A DNA stretch of 41,990 nt, from positions 1 to 41,990 of the forward strand of contig JAFWMS010000003.1 of NCBI GenBank assembly GCA_017545535.1, given 5' to 3'. The position numbers and the translations under genes were made by a program. Numbering within the stretch: position 1 is the stretch's first letter; each line of letters begins with the position of its first letter. The notes beneath the pieces were generated by a model that was given only the letters and a program-made list of their open reading frames with translations, did not search any database and had not been told where the DNA came from. Positions 23,108 through 37,875 of the stretch are shown in pieces. Source of the DNA: Clostridia bacterium (GTDB lineage: Bacteria; Bacillota; Clostridia; Christensenellales; CAG-138).

Positions 23108-23674
23108 CTATTGCTCCCTTGCGCTTCTGCGCAGCAGCTCCCCCAAGCTTTCGCACAGGGTCCGGATCAGGGCCTCCGTGTCAGAGGGGACGGGCGTCTT
23201 CCGGGGCCGGCCCGGGCCGGCGGGGGAGGGGGCGTAGGGGTCGAAGACAGGATCGCCCTTCTCCTGCAGCTCCCGGCGGGCCCGATCCACCAGGGCGGGG
23301 CGGCTCTTGAGGAGGGATCGGTACTTGTTCTGATAGCGGAGCATGCGCCGGGTGTCCCCCTGAGCGATGCGCAGCGTGCAAGCGCGTACGGACTCCCCGG
23401 CGGACCGGGCCAGCAGCACCGTCTTGAGCAGGGACAAGCTCTCCTCCTCGGAGAAGGGGAGGAAGGCGGGGGCGCTTTCGCCGGTCTTGCTGCTGGCGTA
23501 ATAGTGGTTCCGAACGCTGTTGGGCTGTCGACCGGTCTCTTTCGCAGCCTCGGCAAAGGCGGTCTTCAGGGGTTCTCCCGCGGCCCGGCACCGATCCACG
23601 GCAACCTGGAGCAGCGCCTCCTCGGCGCTGTCCCAGCCGGACTTGCGGCGCGGGGAGATCATGGCTTGTTCCAT
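23108..23674 (-). CDS. RsfA-like Myb/SANT-type DNA-binding protein
   Basis: A 188-residue protein. Residues about 8-60 form a Myb/SANT-like helical domain (RKSGWDSAEEALLQVAVDRC, then AAKETGRQPNSVRNHYYA) as in Bacillus RsfA, a prespore regulator that tunes sigma-F genes. The central part is helical; a proline-rich stretch (SPAGPGRPRKTPVP, AT-hook-like GRPRK) precedes a final helix. The start at 23674 (MEQAMISPRRK) follows a GGAAAGGAAG site; the ORF is open further upstream but runs into the promoter region of rpoB. It suggests a spore-forming ancestry, though its role here is not proven. Confidence 0.75.
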   Translation of the reverse strand: MEQAMISPRRKSGWDSAEEALLQVAVDRCRAAGEPLKTAFAEAAKETGRQPNSVRNHYYASSKTGESAPAFLPFSEEESLSLLKTVLLARSAGESVRACTLRIAQGDTRRMLRYQNKYRSLLKSRPALVDRARRELQEKGDPVFDPYAPSPAGPGRPRKTPVPSDTEALIRTLCESLGELLRRSAREQ

Positions 23675-23798
23675 AGATATATCGCTTCCTTTCCTATATG
23701 GTTTCAGAGTCAGTGTGGACAGAAAGATGCTTTCTCCATACAACCATATGCAGGGAAACGGCCCTTTAGAAAAATATTGCCTGTTTGTAAAAAAATTC

Positions 23799-23827
23799 TT
23801 GACAGCTTGTAGACATAGTGATACTAT
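23799..23827 (+). promoter_or_regulatory. Promoter of rpoB-rpoC
   Basis: TTGACA (23799-23804), 17-bp spacer, TACTAT (23822-23827), with an A-rich tract just upstream (23790-23795). The leader to rpoB is about 130 nt. Confidence 0.85.
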
Positions 23828-23865
23828 TCTAAGTCGCATTATGATAGCTAAACTGTCGGCGTATG

Positions 23866-23898
23866 CCCGTAAATCCGGTGAACTGCCGGTTTACGCGG
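23866..23898 (+). promoter_or_regulatory. Hairpin in the rpoB leader
   Basis: CGTAAA (23868-23873) pairs with TTTACG (23890-23895) and CCGG (23875-23878) with CCGG (23886-23889), with one bulged T and loop TGAACTG. There is no T run, so it is not a terminator; it may stabilise or regulate the transcript. Confidence 0.5.
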
Positions 23899-23961
23899 AC
23901 GGGATGGATAGGTATCCGTGCAATCAAAGTCGGTGCAACGGCATCAAAAGGAGTGAACGAG

Positions 23962-26900
23962 ATGATGCATGACGTCAAGATGGGACGGCGGGTCCGCAAG
24001 AGCTTTTCCAAGGTCAACGAAGTGCTCAGCATGCCCGATCTCATTGAGGTGCAGAAGAATTCCTACTATCGCTTTCTGAAAGAAGATCTTAAAGAGGTTT
24101 TCAACGACATCTCCCCCATCGTCGACTATTCCGGCAAGCTCGTCCTGGAGTTCGTGGACTATCGGATCGATCTCGATAAGCCCAAGTATACCCAGGAGGA
24201 GAGCAAGGAAAACGACGTGAATTACGCCGCGCCCCTGCGGGTCACCGTCCGGCTCATCAACAAAGAGACCGGCGAGGTGAAGCAGCAGGAGGTCTTTATG
24301 GGCGATTTCCCGCTGATGACGCCTCAGGGCACCTTTATCATCAACGGCGCAGAGCGAGTCATCGTAAGTCAGCTGGTCCGGTCCCCCGGCGCCTATTATT
24401 CGGTCAGCACCGACAAGTGGGGCAACCAGCTCTATTCCTCCCAGGTCATCCCCAACCGGGGCGCCTGGCTGGAGTATGAGACCGACAGCAACGGCATCCT
24501 GTACGTGAAGATCGACCGGCAGCGGAAGGTGTTCATCACCTCCCTGCTGCGCGCCATCGGCTACGGCACCAAGGCAGAGATCCGGGAGCTGCTGGGCGAG
24601 GACGAACGGCTGGAGAACACCCTCCAGAAGGACCCCACCAACTCCGTGGCGGAGGGCCTTATCGAGATCTACAAGCGGCAGCGCCCCGGCGAGCCTCCCA
24701 CGGAGGAGAGCGCCCGGAGCCTCCTCAACGGCCTGTTCTTCGACAACCGGTACGACCTTGCCCGGGTAGGCCGCTATAAGTTCAATAAGAAGCTGAGCCT
24801 GAAGGCCCGCATCGTGAACCAGATCGCCGCGGAGATGGTGGTCTCGCCCGTCACCGGCGAAGTGCTGCTGGAGGAGGGCGCCTTCATCGATAAGCAGAAG
24901 GCCGAAGAGGTCCAGAACGCCGGCGTCAACGCCGTGTCCGTGCGGATCGAGGACAAGACCGTGAAGGTGGTGGGCAACAACTTCGCCTCCGCCGCCGGCT
25001 TCCTGCCCTTTGCTCCCTTCGAGGCGGGCCTCAACGAGGACGTCCATATCCCCACTCTCCTTGCTCTGCTCCCCGAGATGCAGGCTATCGAGGGCGAGGA
25101 GGCTCAAAAGGACTTCCTCCGCAGCCACTATTATGATCTGATCCCCCGCCATATCGTCCCCGATGACATGGTGGCCTCCGTGTCCTACATGATCGACCTT
25201 TCCTACGGGATCGGCAAGACGGATGATATCGACCATCTGGGCAACCGCCGCATCCGCAGCGTGGGCGAGCTCCTCCAGAATCAGATCCGGGTGGGCCTCA
25301 CCCGGTTGGAGCGGGTGGTCCGGGAGCGGATGGGCCTGCAGGACATGGACGTGGTCATGCCCAGCAACCTCATCAATATCCGTCCGGTGACCGCGGCCAT
25401 CAAGGAGTTCTTCGGCTCTTCCCAGCTGTCCCAGTTCATGGACCAGACCAACCCCCTGTCCGAGCTGACCCATAAGCGGCGTCTCTCGGCCCTGGGCCCC
25501 GGCGGCTTGAACCGTGACCGCGCCACCTTCGAGGTCCGCGACGTGCACTACTCCCACTACGGCCGTATGTGCCCCATCGAGACCCCTGAAGGTCCCAACA
25601 TCGGTTTGATCAACTCCTTGGCCACCTATGCCCGGATCAACGAGTACGGCTTCATCGAGGCCCCCTATCGGGTGGTGGACAAGGCCAATCACACCGTCAC
25701 CGAAGAGATCGTTTACCTCACCGCCGACGAAGAGGACGGCGCCATCGTGGCCCAGGCCAACGAGCCCGTGGATCCCGAGACCCACTGGTTCGTAAAGGAC
25801 CGTGTGGTGGCCCGGAAGCTGGACCAGATCATCGAGGTCCGCAACTCCGAGATCGACTATCTGGACGTTTCCCCCAAGCAGCTGGTGTCCGTGGCCACGG
25901 CCATGATCCCCTTCCTGGAGAACGACGACGCCAACCGGGCCCTCATGGGCTCCAACATGCAGCGTCAGGCCGTGCCCCTCTTGAAGCCTGAGGCCCCCGT
26001 GGTGGCCACCGGCATGGAATACAAGGCGGCGGCCGACTCCGGCATCGTGGTCCTTGCCAAGGAGGACGGCGTGGTGAGCTACGTGTCCGCCACCAAGGTG
26101 GTCATCACCACCCCCGCGGGCGTGCCCCACGAATATAAGATGACCAAGTTCCAGCGGAGCAACCAGGGTACCTGTCTGAACCAGCGGCCCGTGGTCTCCA
26201 AGGGCGAGGTGGTAAAGAAGGGCGACGTCATCGCGGACGGCGCTTCCACCGACGGCGGCGAGATCGCTCTCGGCCGGAACATCCTCATCGGGTTCATGAC
26301 CTGGGAGGGCTACAACTACGAGGACGCGGTCCTCATCAGCGAGAAGCTGGTGAAGGAGGACGCCTACACCTCCATCCACATCGAGGAGCACGAGGTGGAG
26401 GCCCGCGATACCAAGCTGGGCGCCGAGGAGATCACCCGGGACATCCCCAACATCGGTGAGGATGCCTTGAGCCAGCTGGACGAGAACGGTATCATCCGTC
26501 CCGGCGCCGAGGTCCGGGCGGGAGACATCCTGGTGGGCAAGGTCACGCCCAAGGGCGAAACCGAGCTCACAGCGGAGGAGCGGCTCCTTCGCGCCATCTT
26601 CGGCGAGAAGGCCCGTGACGTCCGCGACACCTCCCTGCGCGTGCCCCATGGCGAAGGCGGCGTGGTGGTGGACGTGAAGGTATTCACCCGGGAGAAGAAG
26701 GACGAGCTGAGCCCCGGTGTCAACCAGATGGTCCGTGTCTACATCGCCCAGAAGCGGAAGATATCCGTGGGCGACAAGATGGCCGGCCGTCACGGCAACA
26801 AGGGCGTCATCTCCCGCATCCTGCCGGAGGAGGATATGCCCTTCATGCCCGACGGGACGCCGCTGCAGATCGTGCTGAACCCCCTGGGCGTGCCGTCCCG

Positions 26901-27732
26901 AATGAACATCGGACAGGTGTTGGAGCTCCACTTGGGCATGGCCTGCAAGAAGCTGGGCCTCCACATCGCCACCCCCGTGTTCGACGGCGCCACCGAGGAA
27001 GACATCAAGCGGCTGCTGGTGAAGGCGGGTTGCGACGAGGACGGCAAGACGATCCTCTATGACGGCCGTACCGGACAGCCCTTTGAGAACCGGGTATCCG
27101 TTGGCTATATGTATTATTTGAAGCTCCGTCATCTGGTGGACGACAAGATCCACGCCCGGAGCACGGGCCCCTACTCCCTGGTCACCCAGCAGCCTCTGGG
27201 CGGCAAGGCCCAGTTCGGCGGCCAGCGGTTCGGCGAGATGGAGGTGTGGGCGTTGGAGGCCTACGGCGCCGCCAACACCCTGCAGGAGATCCTGACGGTG
27301 AAATCCGACGATGTGGTGGGCCGTGTGAAGACCTACGAGAGCATCGTCAAGGGCGACAACGCCAAGACCGCCGGTGTGCCTGAATCCTTCAAGGTGCTCA
27401 TCAAGGAGCTCCAGTCCCTGGCTTTGGACGTGAAGGTCCTTCGCGAGGATCGGACCGAGATCGAGATCACCGAGGACGACGAGGACGATCTCAAGCCCAT
27501 GGACATCAACATCTCCGGCATCGAGGATATGCCCGATCTGCCGGTGGATGAGGATGGCAAGGACGAGGAGGAGGACGAGTTCGGCGACGACGACTTCGGC
27601 GCTGACGAGGACTTCGGCGAGTTCGACGAGCCCGGCGAGGGCGTGCTGGAGCAGGACGACGGGGCAGGTCTGGACGATCTGCTGGGCGATCTGTCCGACG
27701 GCATGGACAACGGCGATTTGGATTTGGACTAA
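23962..27732 (+). CDS. rpoB: RNA polymerase beta subunit
   Basis: The catalytic beta subunit of RNA polymerase, 1256 residues. Clear landmarks are [19 protein letters not shown], the rifampicin-pocket region ([20 protein letters not shown], then [11 protein letters not shown], wild-type-like), [15 protein letters not shown], and the C-terminal [24 protein letters not shown]. The last 86 residues are a very acidic tail (40 Asp/Glu). The start at 23962 follows AAGGAG (23948-23953); ATG 23965 is an equal alternative. The upstream neighbour is not rplL, as is usual, but a divergent regulator, so rpoB is led by its own promoter. rpoC follows after 26 bases. Confidence 0.98.
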   Translation: MMHDVKMGRRVRKSFSKVNEVLSMPDLIEVQKNSYYRFLKEDLKEVFNDISPIVDYSGKLVLEFVDYRIDLDKPKYTQEESKENDVNYAAPLRVTVRLINKETGEVKQQEVFMGDFPLMTPQGTFIINGAERVIVSQLVRSPGAYYSVSTDKWGNQLYSSQVIPNRGAWLEYETDSNGILYVKIDRQRKVFITSLLRAIGYGTKAEIRELLGEDERLENTLQKDPTNSVAEGLIEIYKRQRPGEPPTEESARSLLNGLFFDNRYDLARVGRYKFNKKLSLKARIVNQIAAEMVVSPVTGEVLLEEGAFIDKQKAEEVQNAGVNAVSVRIEDKTVKVVGNNFASAAGFLPFAPFEAGLNEDVHIPTLLALLPEMQAIEGEEAQKDFLRSHYYDLIPRHIVPDDMVASVSYMIDLSYGIGKTDDIDHLGNRRIRSVGELLQNQIRVGLTRLERVVRERMGLQDMDVVMPSNLINIRPVTAAIKEFFGSSQLSQFMDQTNPLSELTHKRRLSALGPGGLNRDRATFEVRDVHYSHYGRMCPIETPEGPNIGLINSLATYARINEYGFIEAPYRVVDKANHTVTEEIVYLTADEEDGAIVAQANEPVDPETHWFVKDRVVARKLDQIIEVRNSEIDYLDVSPKQLVSVATAMIPFLENDDANRALMGSNMQRQAVPLLKPEAPVVATGMEYKAAADSGIVVLAKEDGVVSYVSATKVVITTPAGVPHEYKMTKFQRSNQGTCLNQRPVVSKGEVVKKGDVIADGASTDGGEIALGRNILIGFMTWEGYNYEDAVLISEKLVKEDAYTSIHIEEHEVEARDTKLGAEEITRDIPNIGEDALSQLDENGIIRPGAEVRAGDILVGKVTPKGETELTAEERLLRAIFGEKARDVRDTSLRVPHGEGGVVVDVKVFTREKKDELSPGVNQMVRVYIAQKRKISVGDKMAGRHGNKGVISRILPEEDMPFMPDGTPLQIVLNPLGVPSRMNIGQVLELHLGMACKKLGLHIATPVFDGATEEDIKRLLVKAGCDEDGKTILYDGRTGQPFENRVSVGYMYYLKLRHLVDDKIHARSTGPYSLVTQQPLGGKAQFGGQRFGEMEVWALEAYGAANTLQEILTVKSDDVVGRVKTYESIVKGDNAKTAGVPESFKVLIKELQSLALDVKVLREDRTEIEITEDDEDDLKPMDINISGIEDMPDLPVDEDGKDEEEDEFGDDDFGADEDFGEFDEPGEGVLEQDDGAGLDDLLGDLSDGMDNGDLDLD

Positions 27733-27758
27733 GGCAGGCTGGGTAAAGGAGAAAAAGC

Positions 27759-31292
<3,534 letters not shown>

Positions 31293-31317
31293 GGGAAACT
31301 ATCTTTCGGAGGCGCGC

Positions 31318-32079
31318 ATGGAACAGAAACGTACCGATCAAACCTGTCCCCTGTGGGGCACGGAGACCTGTGCTCGGCTCAACATGCGTGCCTGCCGGGA
31401 GTGCCCCGCCCAGGGCAAGGACCCTCGGGAGGCCAACGACATCCGCGGCGACGTGGAAACCCTCTATTCCTTCCTACCGGAGGAGGGCATCCATTCCCTC
31501 TTTGCCGGGACGGAATGCACCCTCTGTAAGGGGGAGGAAAAGGCGAGGGCCGAAAGCTACGCTCTCTTCGACATGGGCCATGCCGATCCTCGGCAGCGGA
31601 AGGAGAAGCTGAGCCTGTTTCGGAACAAAACCTACGGATTCGTGGTCCCGCTCCAGTTTGGCTGCTGCAAAAACTGCCGGCGTCGGTATCAGCTGCTGAG
31701 CTGGGCCCCCATGCTGGCGGCCATTCTGATCCTGGGTCTCGCTTTGCTGGTGGTGTCCCGGGAGACCCTGGCCCAGAGCATGCGGGACGTGTGGCGGGGA
31801 TTGCCCCTGCTTGTGCTCCTGATTGCGGGCGGCGTCAGCTTTCTGCTGGGCAAGCTCTTGCAGCGGAACCTGCGCGCCCGGTTCAACGCCTTCACCTACA
31901 TGGATCTCAACGATCATCCCGCGGTGAAGCGGATGGGCTCCTTGGGGTGGGAAGGGCTGACGGAGGGGAAATACCCTCAGCCGGTCTTCACCCGCAAGCG
32001 CCTCACCTACGGCGTCGGCACCGCCGTTCCCGTAGAGCAGGCGGAAAAAACCGAAGGAAACGGCGAAATTGTGGATTGA
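31318..32079 (+). CDS. Cysteine-rich membrane protein of unknown function
   Basis: A 253-residue protein. The N-terminal 120 residues carry nine cysteines in three groups: C10, C18, C26-x2-C29; C67-x2-C70; C116-C117-x2-C120, suggesting one or two zinc or iron-sulfur sites. Two membrane segments follow (about 126-147 and 159-180), then a 70-residue tail with many charged residues. I do not recognise the family. GGAGG precedes the ATG and the gene begins 25 bases after rpoC, so it is translated from the rpoBC transcript. In many Bacillota this place holds a ribosomal L7Ae-like gene. Its last codons contain the promoter of the str operon. Confidence 0.75.
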   Translation: MEQKRTDQTCPLWGTETCARLNMRACRECPAQGKDPREANDIRGDVETLYSFLPEEGIHSLFAGTECTLCKGEEKARAESYALFDMGHADPRQRKEKLSLFRNKTYGFVVPLQFGCCKNCRRRYQLLSWAPMLAAILILGLALLVVSRETLAQSMRDVWRGLPLLVLLIAGGVSFLLGKLLQRNLRARFNAFTYMDLNDHPAVKRMGSLGWEGLTEGKYPQPVFTRKRLTYGVGTAVPVEQAEKTEGNGEIVD

Positions 32080-32104
32080 CAAGTCGCCGCCATCCTGATA
32101 CAAT
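32076..32104 (+). promoter_or_regulatory. Promoter of the str operon
   Basis: TTGACA (32076-32081), 17-bp spacer, TACAAT (32099-32104). The -35 overlaps the stop codon of the preceding gene. It drives rpsL-rpsG-fusA-tuf with a leader of about 160 nt. Confidence 0.85.
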
Positions 32105-32110
32105 TTTATT

Positions 32111-32225
32111 TCGCAGCGTGTGAGGAGACCCATGCTCTGCTCCTGCGGCTTTTTAGCCGCTGCGGGGTTTATCCCCGGAAAAGACGGACAATACTCTCTA
32201 CGAATTGGGTTGCAGAGAGATTGAA
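32111..32225 (+). promoter_or_regulatory. Structured leader upstream of rpsL
   Basis: Three hairpins follow one another: GCGGCT/AGCCGC (32145-32150 with 32155-32160), CGGGG/CCCCG (32163-32167 with 32173-32177) and CTCTCT/AGAGAG (32194-32199 with 32214-32219). None has a T run behind it. A role in autogenous control by a ribosomal protein is possible but not shown; I do not recognise a known leader class. Confidence 0.55.
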
Positions 32226-32271
32226 ATAACAATAGATATATTTTTTCATCATTCTATCAGGAGGAATTCTC

Positions 32272-32646
32272 ATGCCGACCATTAACCAGTTGGTTCGCAA
32301 GGGCCGGGAGCAGGTGCAGTACAAGTCCAATGCGCCTATCCTCAAGCAGTGCCCCCAGCGCAGGGGCGTTTGCACGGCGGTTCGTACCATGACCCCGAAA
32401 AAGCCCAACTCTGCGCTTCGTAAGATCGCCCGTGTCCGTCTGACCGACGGCCTCGAAGGTACCGCCTACATCCCCGGCATCGGTCACAATCTGCAGGAGC
32501 ACTCCGTGGTGCTCATCCGCGGCGGCCGTGTCAAGGATCTGCCCGGCGTCCGGTACCACATCATTCGCGGTACCCGCGATGCGGCCGGTGTGGCCAATCG
32601 CCACCAGGCCCGTTCCCTCTATGGCGCCAAGCGCCCCAAGAAATAA
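32272..32646 (+). CDS. rpsL: 30S ribosomal protein S12
   Basis: Decoding-centre protein of the small subunit, 124 residues. It begins [13 protein letters not shown] and contains [11 protein letters not shown] and [22 protein letters not shown] (shown in part). The lysine that is often changed in streptomycin-resistant strains (K43 in E. coli numbering) is present, as is the KDLPGV loop. AGGAGG precedes the ATG. It is the first gene of the str operon, 12 bases before rpsG. Confidence 0.98.
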   Translation: MPTINQLVRKGREQVQYKSNAPILKQCPQRRGVCTAVRTMTPKKPNSALRKIARVRLTDGLEGTAYIPGIGHNLQEHSVVLIRGGRVKDLPGVRYHIIRGTRDAAGVANRHQARSLYGAKRPKK

Positions 32647-32658
32647 GGAGGTACAGCT

Positions 32659-33129
32659 ATGCCAAGACGTGGTTTTATCCCCAAGCGGGAAGTGCTTCCC
32701 GATCCTATCTATAAGAGCACCGTGGTCACCAAGCTCATCAACCAGGTCATGCTGGACGGCAAGCGGGGCGTTGCCCAGGCCGCCGTGTATGAGGCTTTCG
32801 ACACCATCGCCGAGAAGACCGGCCGTCCCGCCCTCGAAGTGTTCGAGGAGGCCATGAACAACATCATGCCCGTGCTGGAAGTCAAGGCCCGCCGCGTCGG
32901 CGGTTCCACCTACCAGGTCCCCATCGAGATCCGTGCCGAGCGCCGGCAGACCCTGGGCCTTCGCTGGCTCGTGTCCTTTGCCCGCGCCCGCAGCGAGCGC
33001 ACCATGCGTGAGCGCCTGGCCGGCGAGATCCTGGACGGCGCTAACAACGCCGGCAACGCGGTGAAGAAGAAAGAGGACACCCACCGCATGGCCGAGGCCA
33101 ACAAGGCCTTTGCGCACTATCGCTGGTAA
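32659..33129 (+). CDS. rpsG: 30S ribosomal protein S7
   Basis: Primary 16S rRNA-binding protein that organises the head of the small subunit, 156 residues: [36 protein letters not shown], and the C-terminal AHYRW. AGGAGG lies in the 12-base spacer after rpsL. That spacer is too short for the S7-binding hairpin that E. coli has between these genes, so S7 feedback, if present, must act elsewhere. fusA begins 4 bases after the stop. Confidence 0.98.
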   Translation: MPRRGFIPKREVLPDPIYKSTVVTKLINQVMLDGKRGVAQAAVYEAFDTIAEKTGRPALEVFEEAMNNIMPVLEVKARRVGGSTYQVPIEIRAERRQTLGLRWLVSFARARSERTMRERLAGEILDGANNAGNAVKKKEDTHRMAEANKAFAHYRW

Positions 33130-33133
33130 ACCC

Positions 33134-35212
33134 ATGCGCGAGATACCGCTCGAACTGACCAGAAATATCGGCATCATGGCTCACATCGATGCCGGCAAGA
33201 CCACCACCACCGAGCGGATCCTGTTCTATTCGGGCAAGATCCACAAGATGGGCGAAACGCACGAAGGCGCGGCCACCATGGACTATATGGCCCAGGAACA
33301 GGAGCGTGGTATCACCATCACCTCCGCCGCCACCACCTGCTATTGGAAAGGTCACCGCATCAACATCATCGACACACCGGGGCATGTGGACTTCACCGTG
33401 GAGGTGGAGCGCTCCCTGCGGGTGCTGGATGGTGCTGTTGCCGTGTTCTGCGCCAAGGGCGGCGTGGAGCCTCAGTCCGAAACCGTATGGCGGCAGGCAG
33501 TGCGCTATGGCGTGCCCCGGATCGCCTACGTGAACAAGATGGACATCGTGGGCGCCGACTTCTTCAACGTGGTGGACATGATGCGTCAGCGGCTGGGCGC
33601 CAATCCTGTGCCCATCCAGCTGCCCATCGGCGCGGAGAACACCTTCCGTGGCCTCGTGGATCTGGTTCGGATGAAGGCGGAGATCTATTACAACGACGAT
33701 GGCACCGACATCCGGGAGGAGGACATCCCCGCAGACATGCAGGACCAGGCCGAGGAGTACCGGAACAACCTCATCGAGTCCGTCATCGACCAGGATGAGG
33801 ATCTGATGGAGAAGTACTTCGAAGGGGAGGAGCCCACGGAGGCGGAGCTCAACGCCTGCATCCGCAAGGCCACCCTTTCCGGCGCCGCTGTCCCTGTGAC
33901 CTGCGGCAGCTCCTATCGGAACAAGGGCGTGCAGCCTTTGATGAACGCCATCGTGGAATATCTGCCCTCACCTCTCGACATCCCCCCTGCCAAGGGCACG
34001 GATGCCGAGGGCAACGGGGAGCTTCTGGCCCATGCGGACGATAACGGCCCCCTGGTGGCCCTGGCCTTCAAGGTCCTGTCCGATCCCTTCGTGGGACGGC
34101 TGGTGTTCTGCCGGGTCTACAGCGGCACCCTCAAGAGCGGCTCCTATGTATATAATGTAGGCAAGCAGCGCAAGTCCCGGGTCAGCAAGGTCCTCATGAT
34201 GCACGCCAACGTGCGAACCGAGGTGGAGGAGGCTCACGCCGGAGACATCGTGGCTCTGGTAGGCATGAAGGACGCTTCCACCGGCGACACCCTCTGCGGC
34301 GAGACTCATCAGATGCTCCTGGAGAGTATGACCTTCCCCAACCCGGTCATTCAGGTGGCCATCGAGCCTAAGACCAAGGCGGGGCAGGAGAAAATGGACC
34401 AGGCCCTGCTCAAGCTTCAGGACGAGGATCCTACCTTCCGCACCTATGTGGACCAACAGACGGGCCAGACCATCATCGCCGGTATGGGCGAGTTGCATCT
34501 CGAGATCATCGTGGATCGGCTCATCCGGGAGTTCCGGGTGGAGGCCACGGTGGGCAAGCCCCAGGTGGCCTATAAGGAGACCATCAAATCCGCTGTCAAG
34601 GCCCGGGGCCGCTTCGTGCGGCAGTCCGGCGGCCACGGCCAGTATGGCGACTGTCTGGTGCTCTTTGAGCCCCGGCAGACAGGGGAAGGGTATCTGTTCA
34701 CGGACAAGACCGTGGGCGGCGTGATCCCCAAGGAGTTCATCCCCGCCATCGACAAGGGCATCCGCGGCGCCCTCCAATCCGGCCCTCTGGGCGGGTATGA
34801 GGTCATGGATGTGAGCGCCACACTGCTGGACGGCTCCTATCATGAGGTGGATTCCTCCGAGCAGGCCTTCGAGATCGCCGGTTCCCTGGCGGTGAAGGAG
34901 GGGCTCAAGCGGGAGAACAGCGTGCTCATGGAGCCTGTCATGGACGTAGAGATCATCGTCCCCGACGAATACGTGGGCGACATCACCGGAGATCTGAGCA
35001 GCCGTCGCTGCCGGATCAACGGCATGGAGACCCGGAACATGGGCACGGCCATCGACGCCCTCTGCCCCCTGTCCGAGATGTTCGGCTATGCCACCAGCCT
35101 TCGGTCCCACACCCAGGGACGCGGCACCTTCACCATGCAGTTTGCGCACTACGAGAAGGTTCCCGAGGCCATCGCGGAGAAGATCCTGGGCCGGTACAAC
35201 TACAACTTCTAA
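33134..35212 (+). CDS. fusA: Elongation factor G
   Basis: The GTPase that moves tRNAs and mRNA through the ribosome, 692 residues. It shows [20 protein letters not shown] (G1), [11 protein letters not shown] (switch I/G2), [20 protein letters not shown] (G3), NKMD (G4), and domains II-V in the usual order ([32 protein letters not shown]). The start gives the normal N-terminus [13 protein letters not shown]. Only 4 bases separate it from rpsG and no Shine-Dalgarno sequence is visible upstream (CTATCGCTGGTAAACCC), unlike every other str gene, so initiation probably depends on ribosomes ending rpsG. Confidence 0.97.
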   Translation: MREIPLELTRNIGIMAHIDAGKTTTTERILFYSGKIHKMGETHEGAATMDYMAQEQERGITITSAATTCYWKGHRINIIDTPGHVDFTVEVERSLRVLDGAVAVFCAKGGVEPQSETVWRQAVRYGVPRIAYVNKMDIVGADFFNVVDMMRQRLGANPVPIQLPIGAENTFRGLVDLVRMKAEIYYNDDGTDIREEDIPADMQDQAEEYRNNLIESVIDQDEDLMEKYFEGEEPTEAELNACIRKATLSGAAVPVTCGSSYRNKGVQPLMNAIVEYLPSPLDIPPAKGTDAEGNGELLAHADDNGPLVALAFKVLSDPFVGRLVFCRVYSGTLKSGSYVYNVGKQRKSRVSKVLMMHANVRTEVEEAHAGDIVALVGMKDASTGDTLCGETHQMLLESMTFPNPVIQVAIEPKTKAGQEKMDQALLKLQDEDPTFRTYVDQQTGQTIIAGMGELHLEIIVDRLIREFRVEATVGKPQVAYKETIKSAVKARGRFVRQSGGHGQYGDCLVLFEPRQTGEGYLFTDKTVGGVIPKEFIPAIDKGIRGALQSGPLGGYEVMDVSATLLDGSYHEVDSSEQAFEIAGSLAVKEGLKRENSVLMEPVMDVEIIVPDEYVGDITGDLSSRRCRINGMETRNMGTAIDALCPLSEMFGYATSLRSHTQGRGTFTMQFAHYEKVPEAIAEKILGRYNYNF

Positions 35213-35250
35213 ACAACAAATAGAATAATAAGAATCAAGGAGAAACATCA

Positions 35251-36462
<1,212 letters not shown>

Positions 36463-36472
36463 ACAACGATAA

Positions 36473-36507
36473 AAGAAGGGCTGCAGATGCAGCCCTTCTT
36501 TTTTTTG
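36473..36507 (+). terminator. Terminator of the str operon
   Basis: A perfect 13-bp stem AAGAAGGGCTGCA (36473-36485) with TGCAGCCCTTCTT (36488-36500), followed by a run of T to 36506. The two-base gap means the central pairs probably open to a wider loop. Confidence 0.92.
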
Positions 36508-36621
36508 TCGGCCGGATCCATCTAAAGCAGGTTGGAACTACATATTGTATATACAGGGACACACTGCATACAAGAGGACAAAAATATAGCAAAAAAAGTT
36601 TGTTTTTTCGCAAAAAAATAC
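36508..36621. other. Intergenic stretch between str terminator and S10 promoter
   Basis: No gene seen. The stretch becomes AT-rich towards its end, with an A7/T6 dyad (GCAAAAAAAG ... TTTTTTCGC, 36590-36612) and a further A7 tract directly before the -35 box. These A tracts may act as an UP element for the S10 promoter. Confidence 0.4.
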
Positions 36622-36650
36622 TTGCATTTCCCGGATGGATAGAGTATACT
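36622..36650 (+). promoter_or_regulatory. Promoter of the S10-spc operon
   Basis: TTGCAT (36622-36627), 17-bp spacer, TATACT (36645-36650), with A tracts upstream. The TTGCAT -35 is the same as in the tRNA-Asn promoter. Confidence 0.8.
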
Positions 36651-36656
36651 TCTGCT

Positions 36657-36886
36657 GTTCGTGTGTGGACCAGGGGACAACTATGGCCTATACGCGGGTC
36701 CAGGCAGGAGGTTGCCGGCTGCCATCCGGGTAATTTCTGCCGGGCCAACGCTTCAAATAACACCAGAAGCGGGGGCAAAAATAGCGGGCAGGGTGGCTTC
36801 CCAAGTCGAAGAATGTGTGGCCGAAAGGCCGCGCATAAACCAAGAGTTAGGAAACACACGGCCCCGTGTACTGCCCAATTTCAGAA
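36657..36886 (+). promoter_or_regulatory. Long structured leader of the S10 operon
   Basis: About 250 nt lie between the predicted start point and rpsJ. Visible helices are TGGACC/GGTCCA (36666-36671 with 36697-36702); GTTG+CCGGC/GCCGG+CAAC (36711-36719 with 36739-36749, bulged GC); and a 9-bp stem capped by GAAA (36814-36822 with 36827-36835). GTGTG (36815-36819) could instead pair with CACAC near 36857, giving two exclusive folds. In E. coli the S10 leader is bound by L4; the same may hold here, but the sequence does not prove it. Confidence 0.6.
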
Positions 36887-36904
36887 GGAGGAAGAAACAA
36901 TAAC

Positions 36905-37213
36905 ATGGCAAACCAAAGAATCCGCATCAAGTTGAAGGGCTATGAGCATGGTCTCGTCGACGCCAGCGCTGAGAAGATCGTGGAAACCGCCCGTCGGACC
37001 GGGGCTCAGGTCTCCGGGCCCATCCCCCTGCCCACCGAGAAGGAGGTCGTGACTATCCTGCGTGCTGTGCATAAGTACAAGGATTCCCGCGAGCAGTTCG
37101 AGACCCGGACGCACAAGCGTCTCATCGACATCCTGCAGCCCTCCGCCAAGACCGTGGACGCCCTCATGAAGCTGGATCTGCCCGCCGGTGTGGATATCGA
37201 GATCAAGCTGTAA
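36905..37213 (+). CDS. rpsJ: 30S ribosomal protein S10
   Basis: Head protein of the small subunit, 102 residues (NusE in antitermination). It begins [19 protein letters not shown] and contains [17 protein letters not shown] and [19 protein letters not shown] at 36887-36893 lies 11 bases before the ATG. An in-frame ATG at 36866 is upstream of that site and is rejected. First gene of the S10-spc operon. Confidence 0.98.
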   Translation: MANQRIRIKLKGYEHGLVDASAEKIVETARRTGAQVSGPIPLPTEKEVVTILRAVHKYKDSREQFETRTHKRLIDILQPSAKTVDALMKLDLPAGVDIEIKL

Positions 37214-37234
37214 GTTTAACGGAGGTATGAACCA

Positions 37235-37861
37235 ATGAAGAAAGCCATTTTGGGCAAGAAGATCGGTATGACGCAGCTCTTCCGGGCTGACGGTACCATG
37301 ATCCCCGTCACAGTCGTCGAAGCCGGTCCGTGCCCCGTCGTTCAGAAAAAGACTGTAGCCAAGGAAGGCTACGATGCCGTGCAGGTGGGCTTCTGCGAGC
37401 TCCGCGAGAAGTTGGCCAACAAGCCCATCACCGGTCACTGCGCCAAGGCTGGCGTGAAGGCCATGCGGTACCTCAGGGAGCTCAAGCTCGATGACGCTGC
37501 TTCCTATGAAGTGGGCCAGATCATCACCTGTGACGTGTTCGCCGAGGGCGAGCGGGTCGACGTGACCGGCGTCAGCAAGGGCAAGGGCTTCGAAGGCAAC
37601 ATCAAGCGGTGGAACCAGGGCCGGGGCCGCAAGACCCACGGTTCCCACTCCTACCGGGTGGCCGGTTCTCTGGGTGCCTGCACCTACCCCGGCGAAGTCT
37701 TCCGCACCAAGCGCCTGCCCGGCCATATGGGCAGCGAGACCGTCACCGTCCAGAACCTGGAGGTGGCCCGCGTGGATGCCGCTCGGAACCTGCTGCTCAT
37801 CAAGGGTGCCATCCCCGGCGCCAAGGGCACCATGGTCACCGTGAAGAGCACCGTGAAATAA
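37235..37861 (+). CDS. rplC: 50S ribosomal protein L3
   Basis: Early-assembly 23S rRNA-binding protein, 208 residues. [16 protein letters not shown] is the standard N-terminus; [17 protein letters not shown] and the loop region [11 protein letters not shown] that reaches towards the peptidyl-transferase centre are present. GGAGG precedes the ATG. Standard position after rpsJ; rplD starts 14 bases later. Confidence 0.98.
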   Translation: MKKAILGKKIGMTQLFRADGTMIPVTVVEAGPCPVVQKKTVAKEGYDAVQVGFCELREKLANKPITGHCAKAGVKAMRYLRELKLDDAASYEVGQIITCDVFAEGERVDVTGVSKGKGFEGNIKRWNQGRGRKTHGSHSYRVAGSLGACTYPGEVFRTKRLPGHMGSETVTVQNLEVARVDAARNLLLIKGAIPGAKGTMVTVKSTVK

Positions 37862-37875
37862 GGAGGAAAGAAGAT

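Noticed and set aside
23944..27153. 1069-codon minus-strand open frame over rpoB, and a similar one over rpoC (27729-30896)
   Set aside because: Antisense shadows of rpoB and rpoC caused by GC-biased third positions; no family resemblance.
36661..36903. 80-codon open frame in the S10 leader
   Set aside because: No ribosome site, no family resemblance, and it overlaps leader helices; treated as non-coding.
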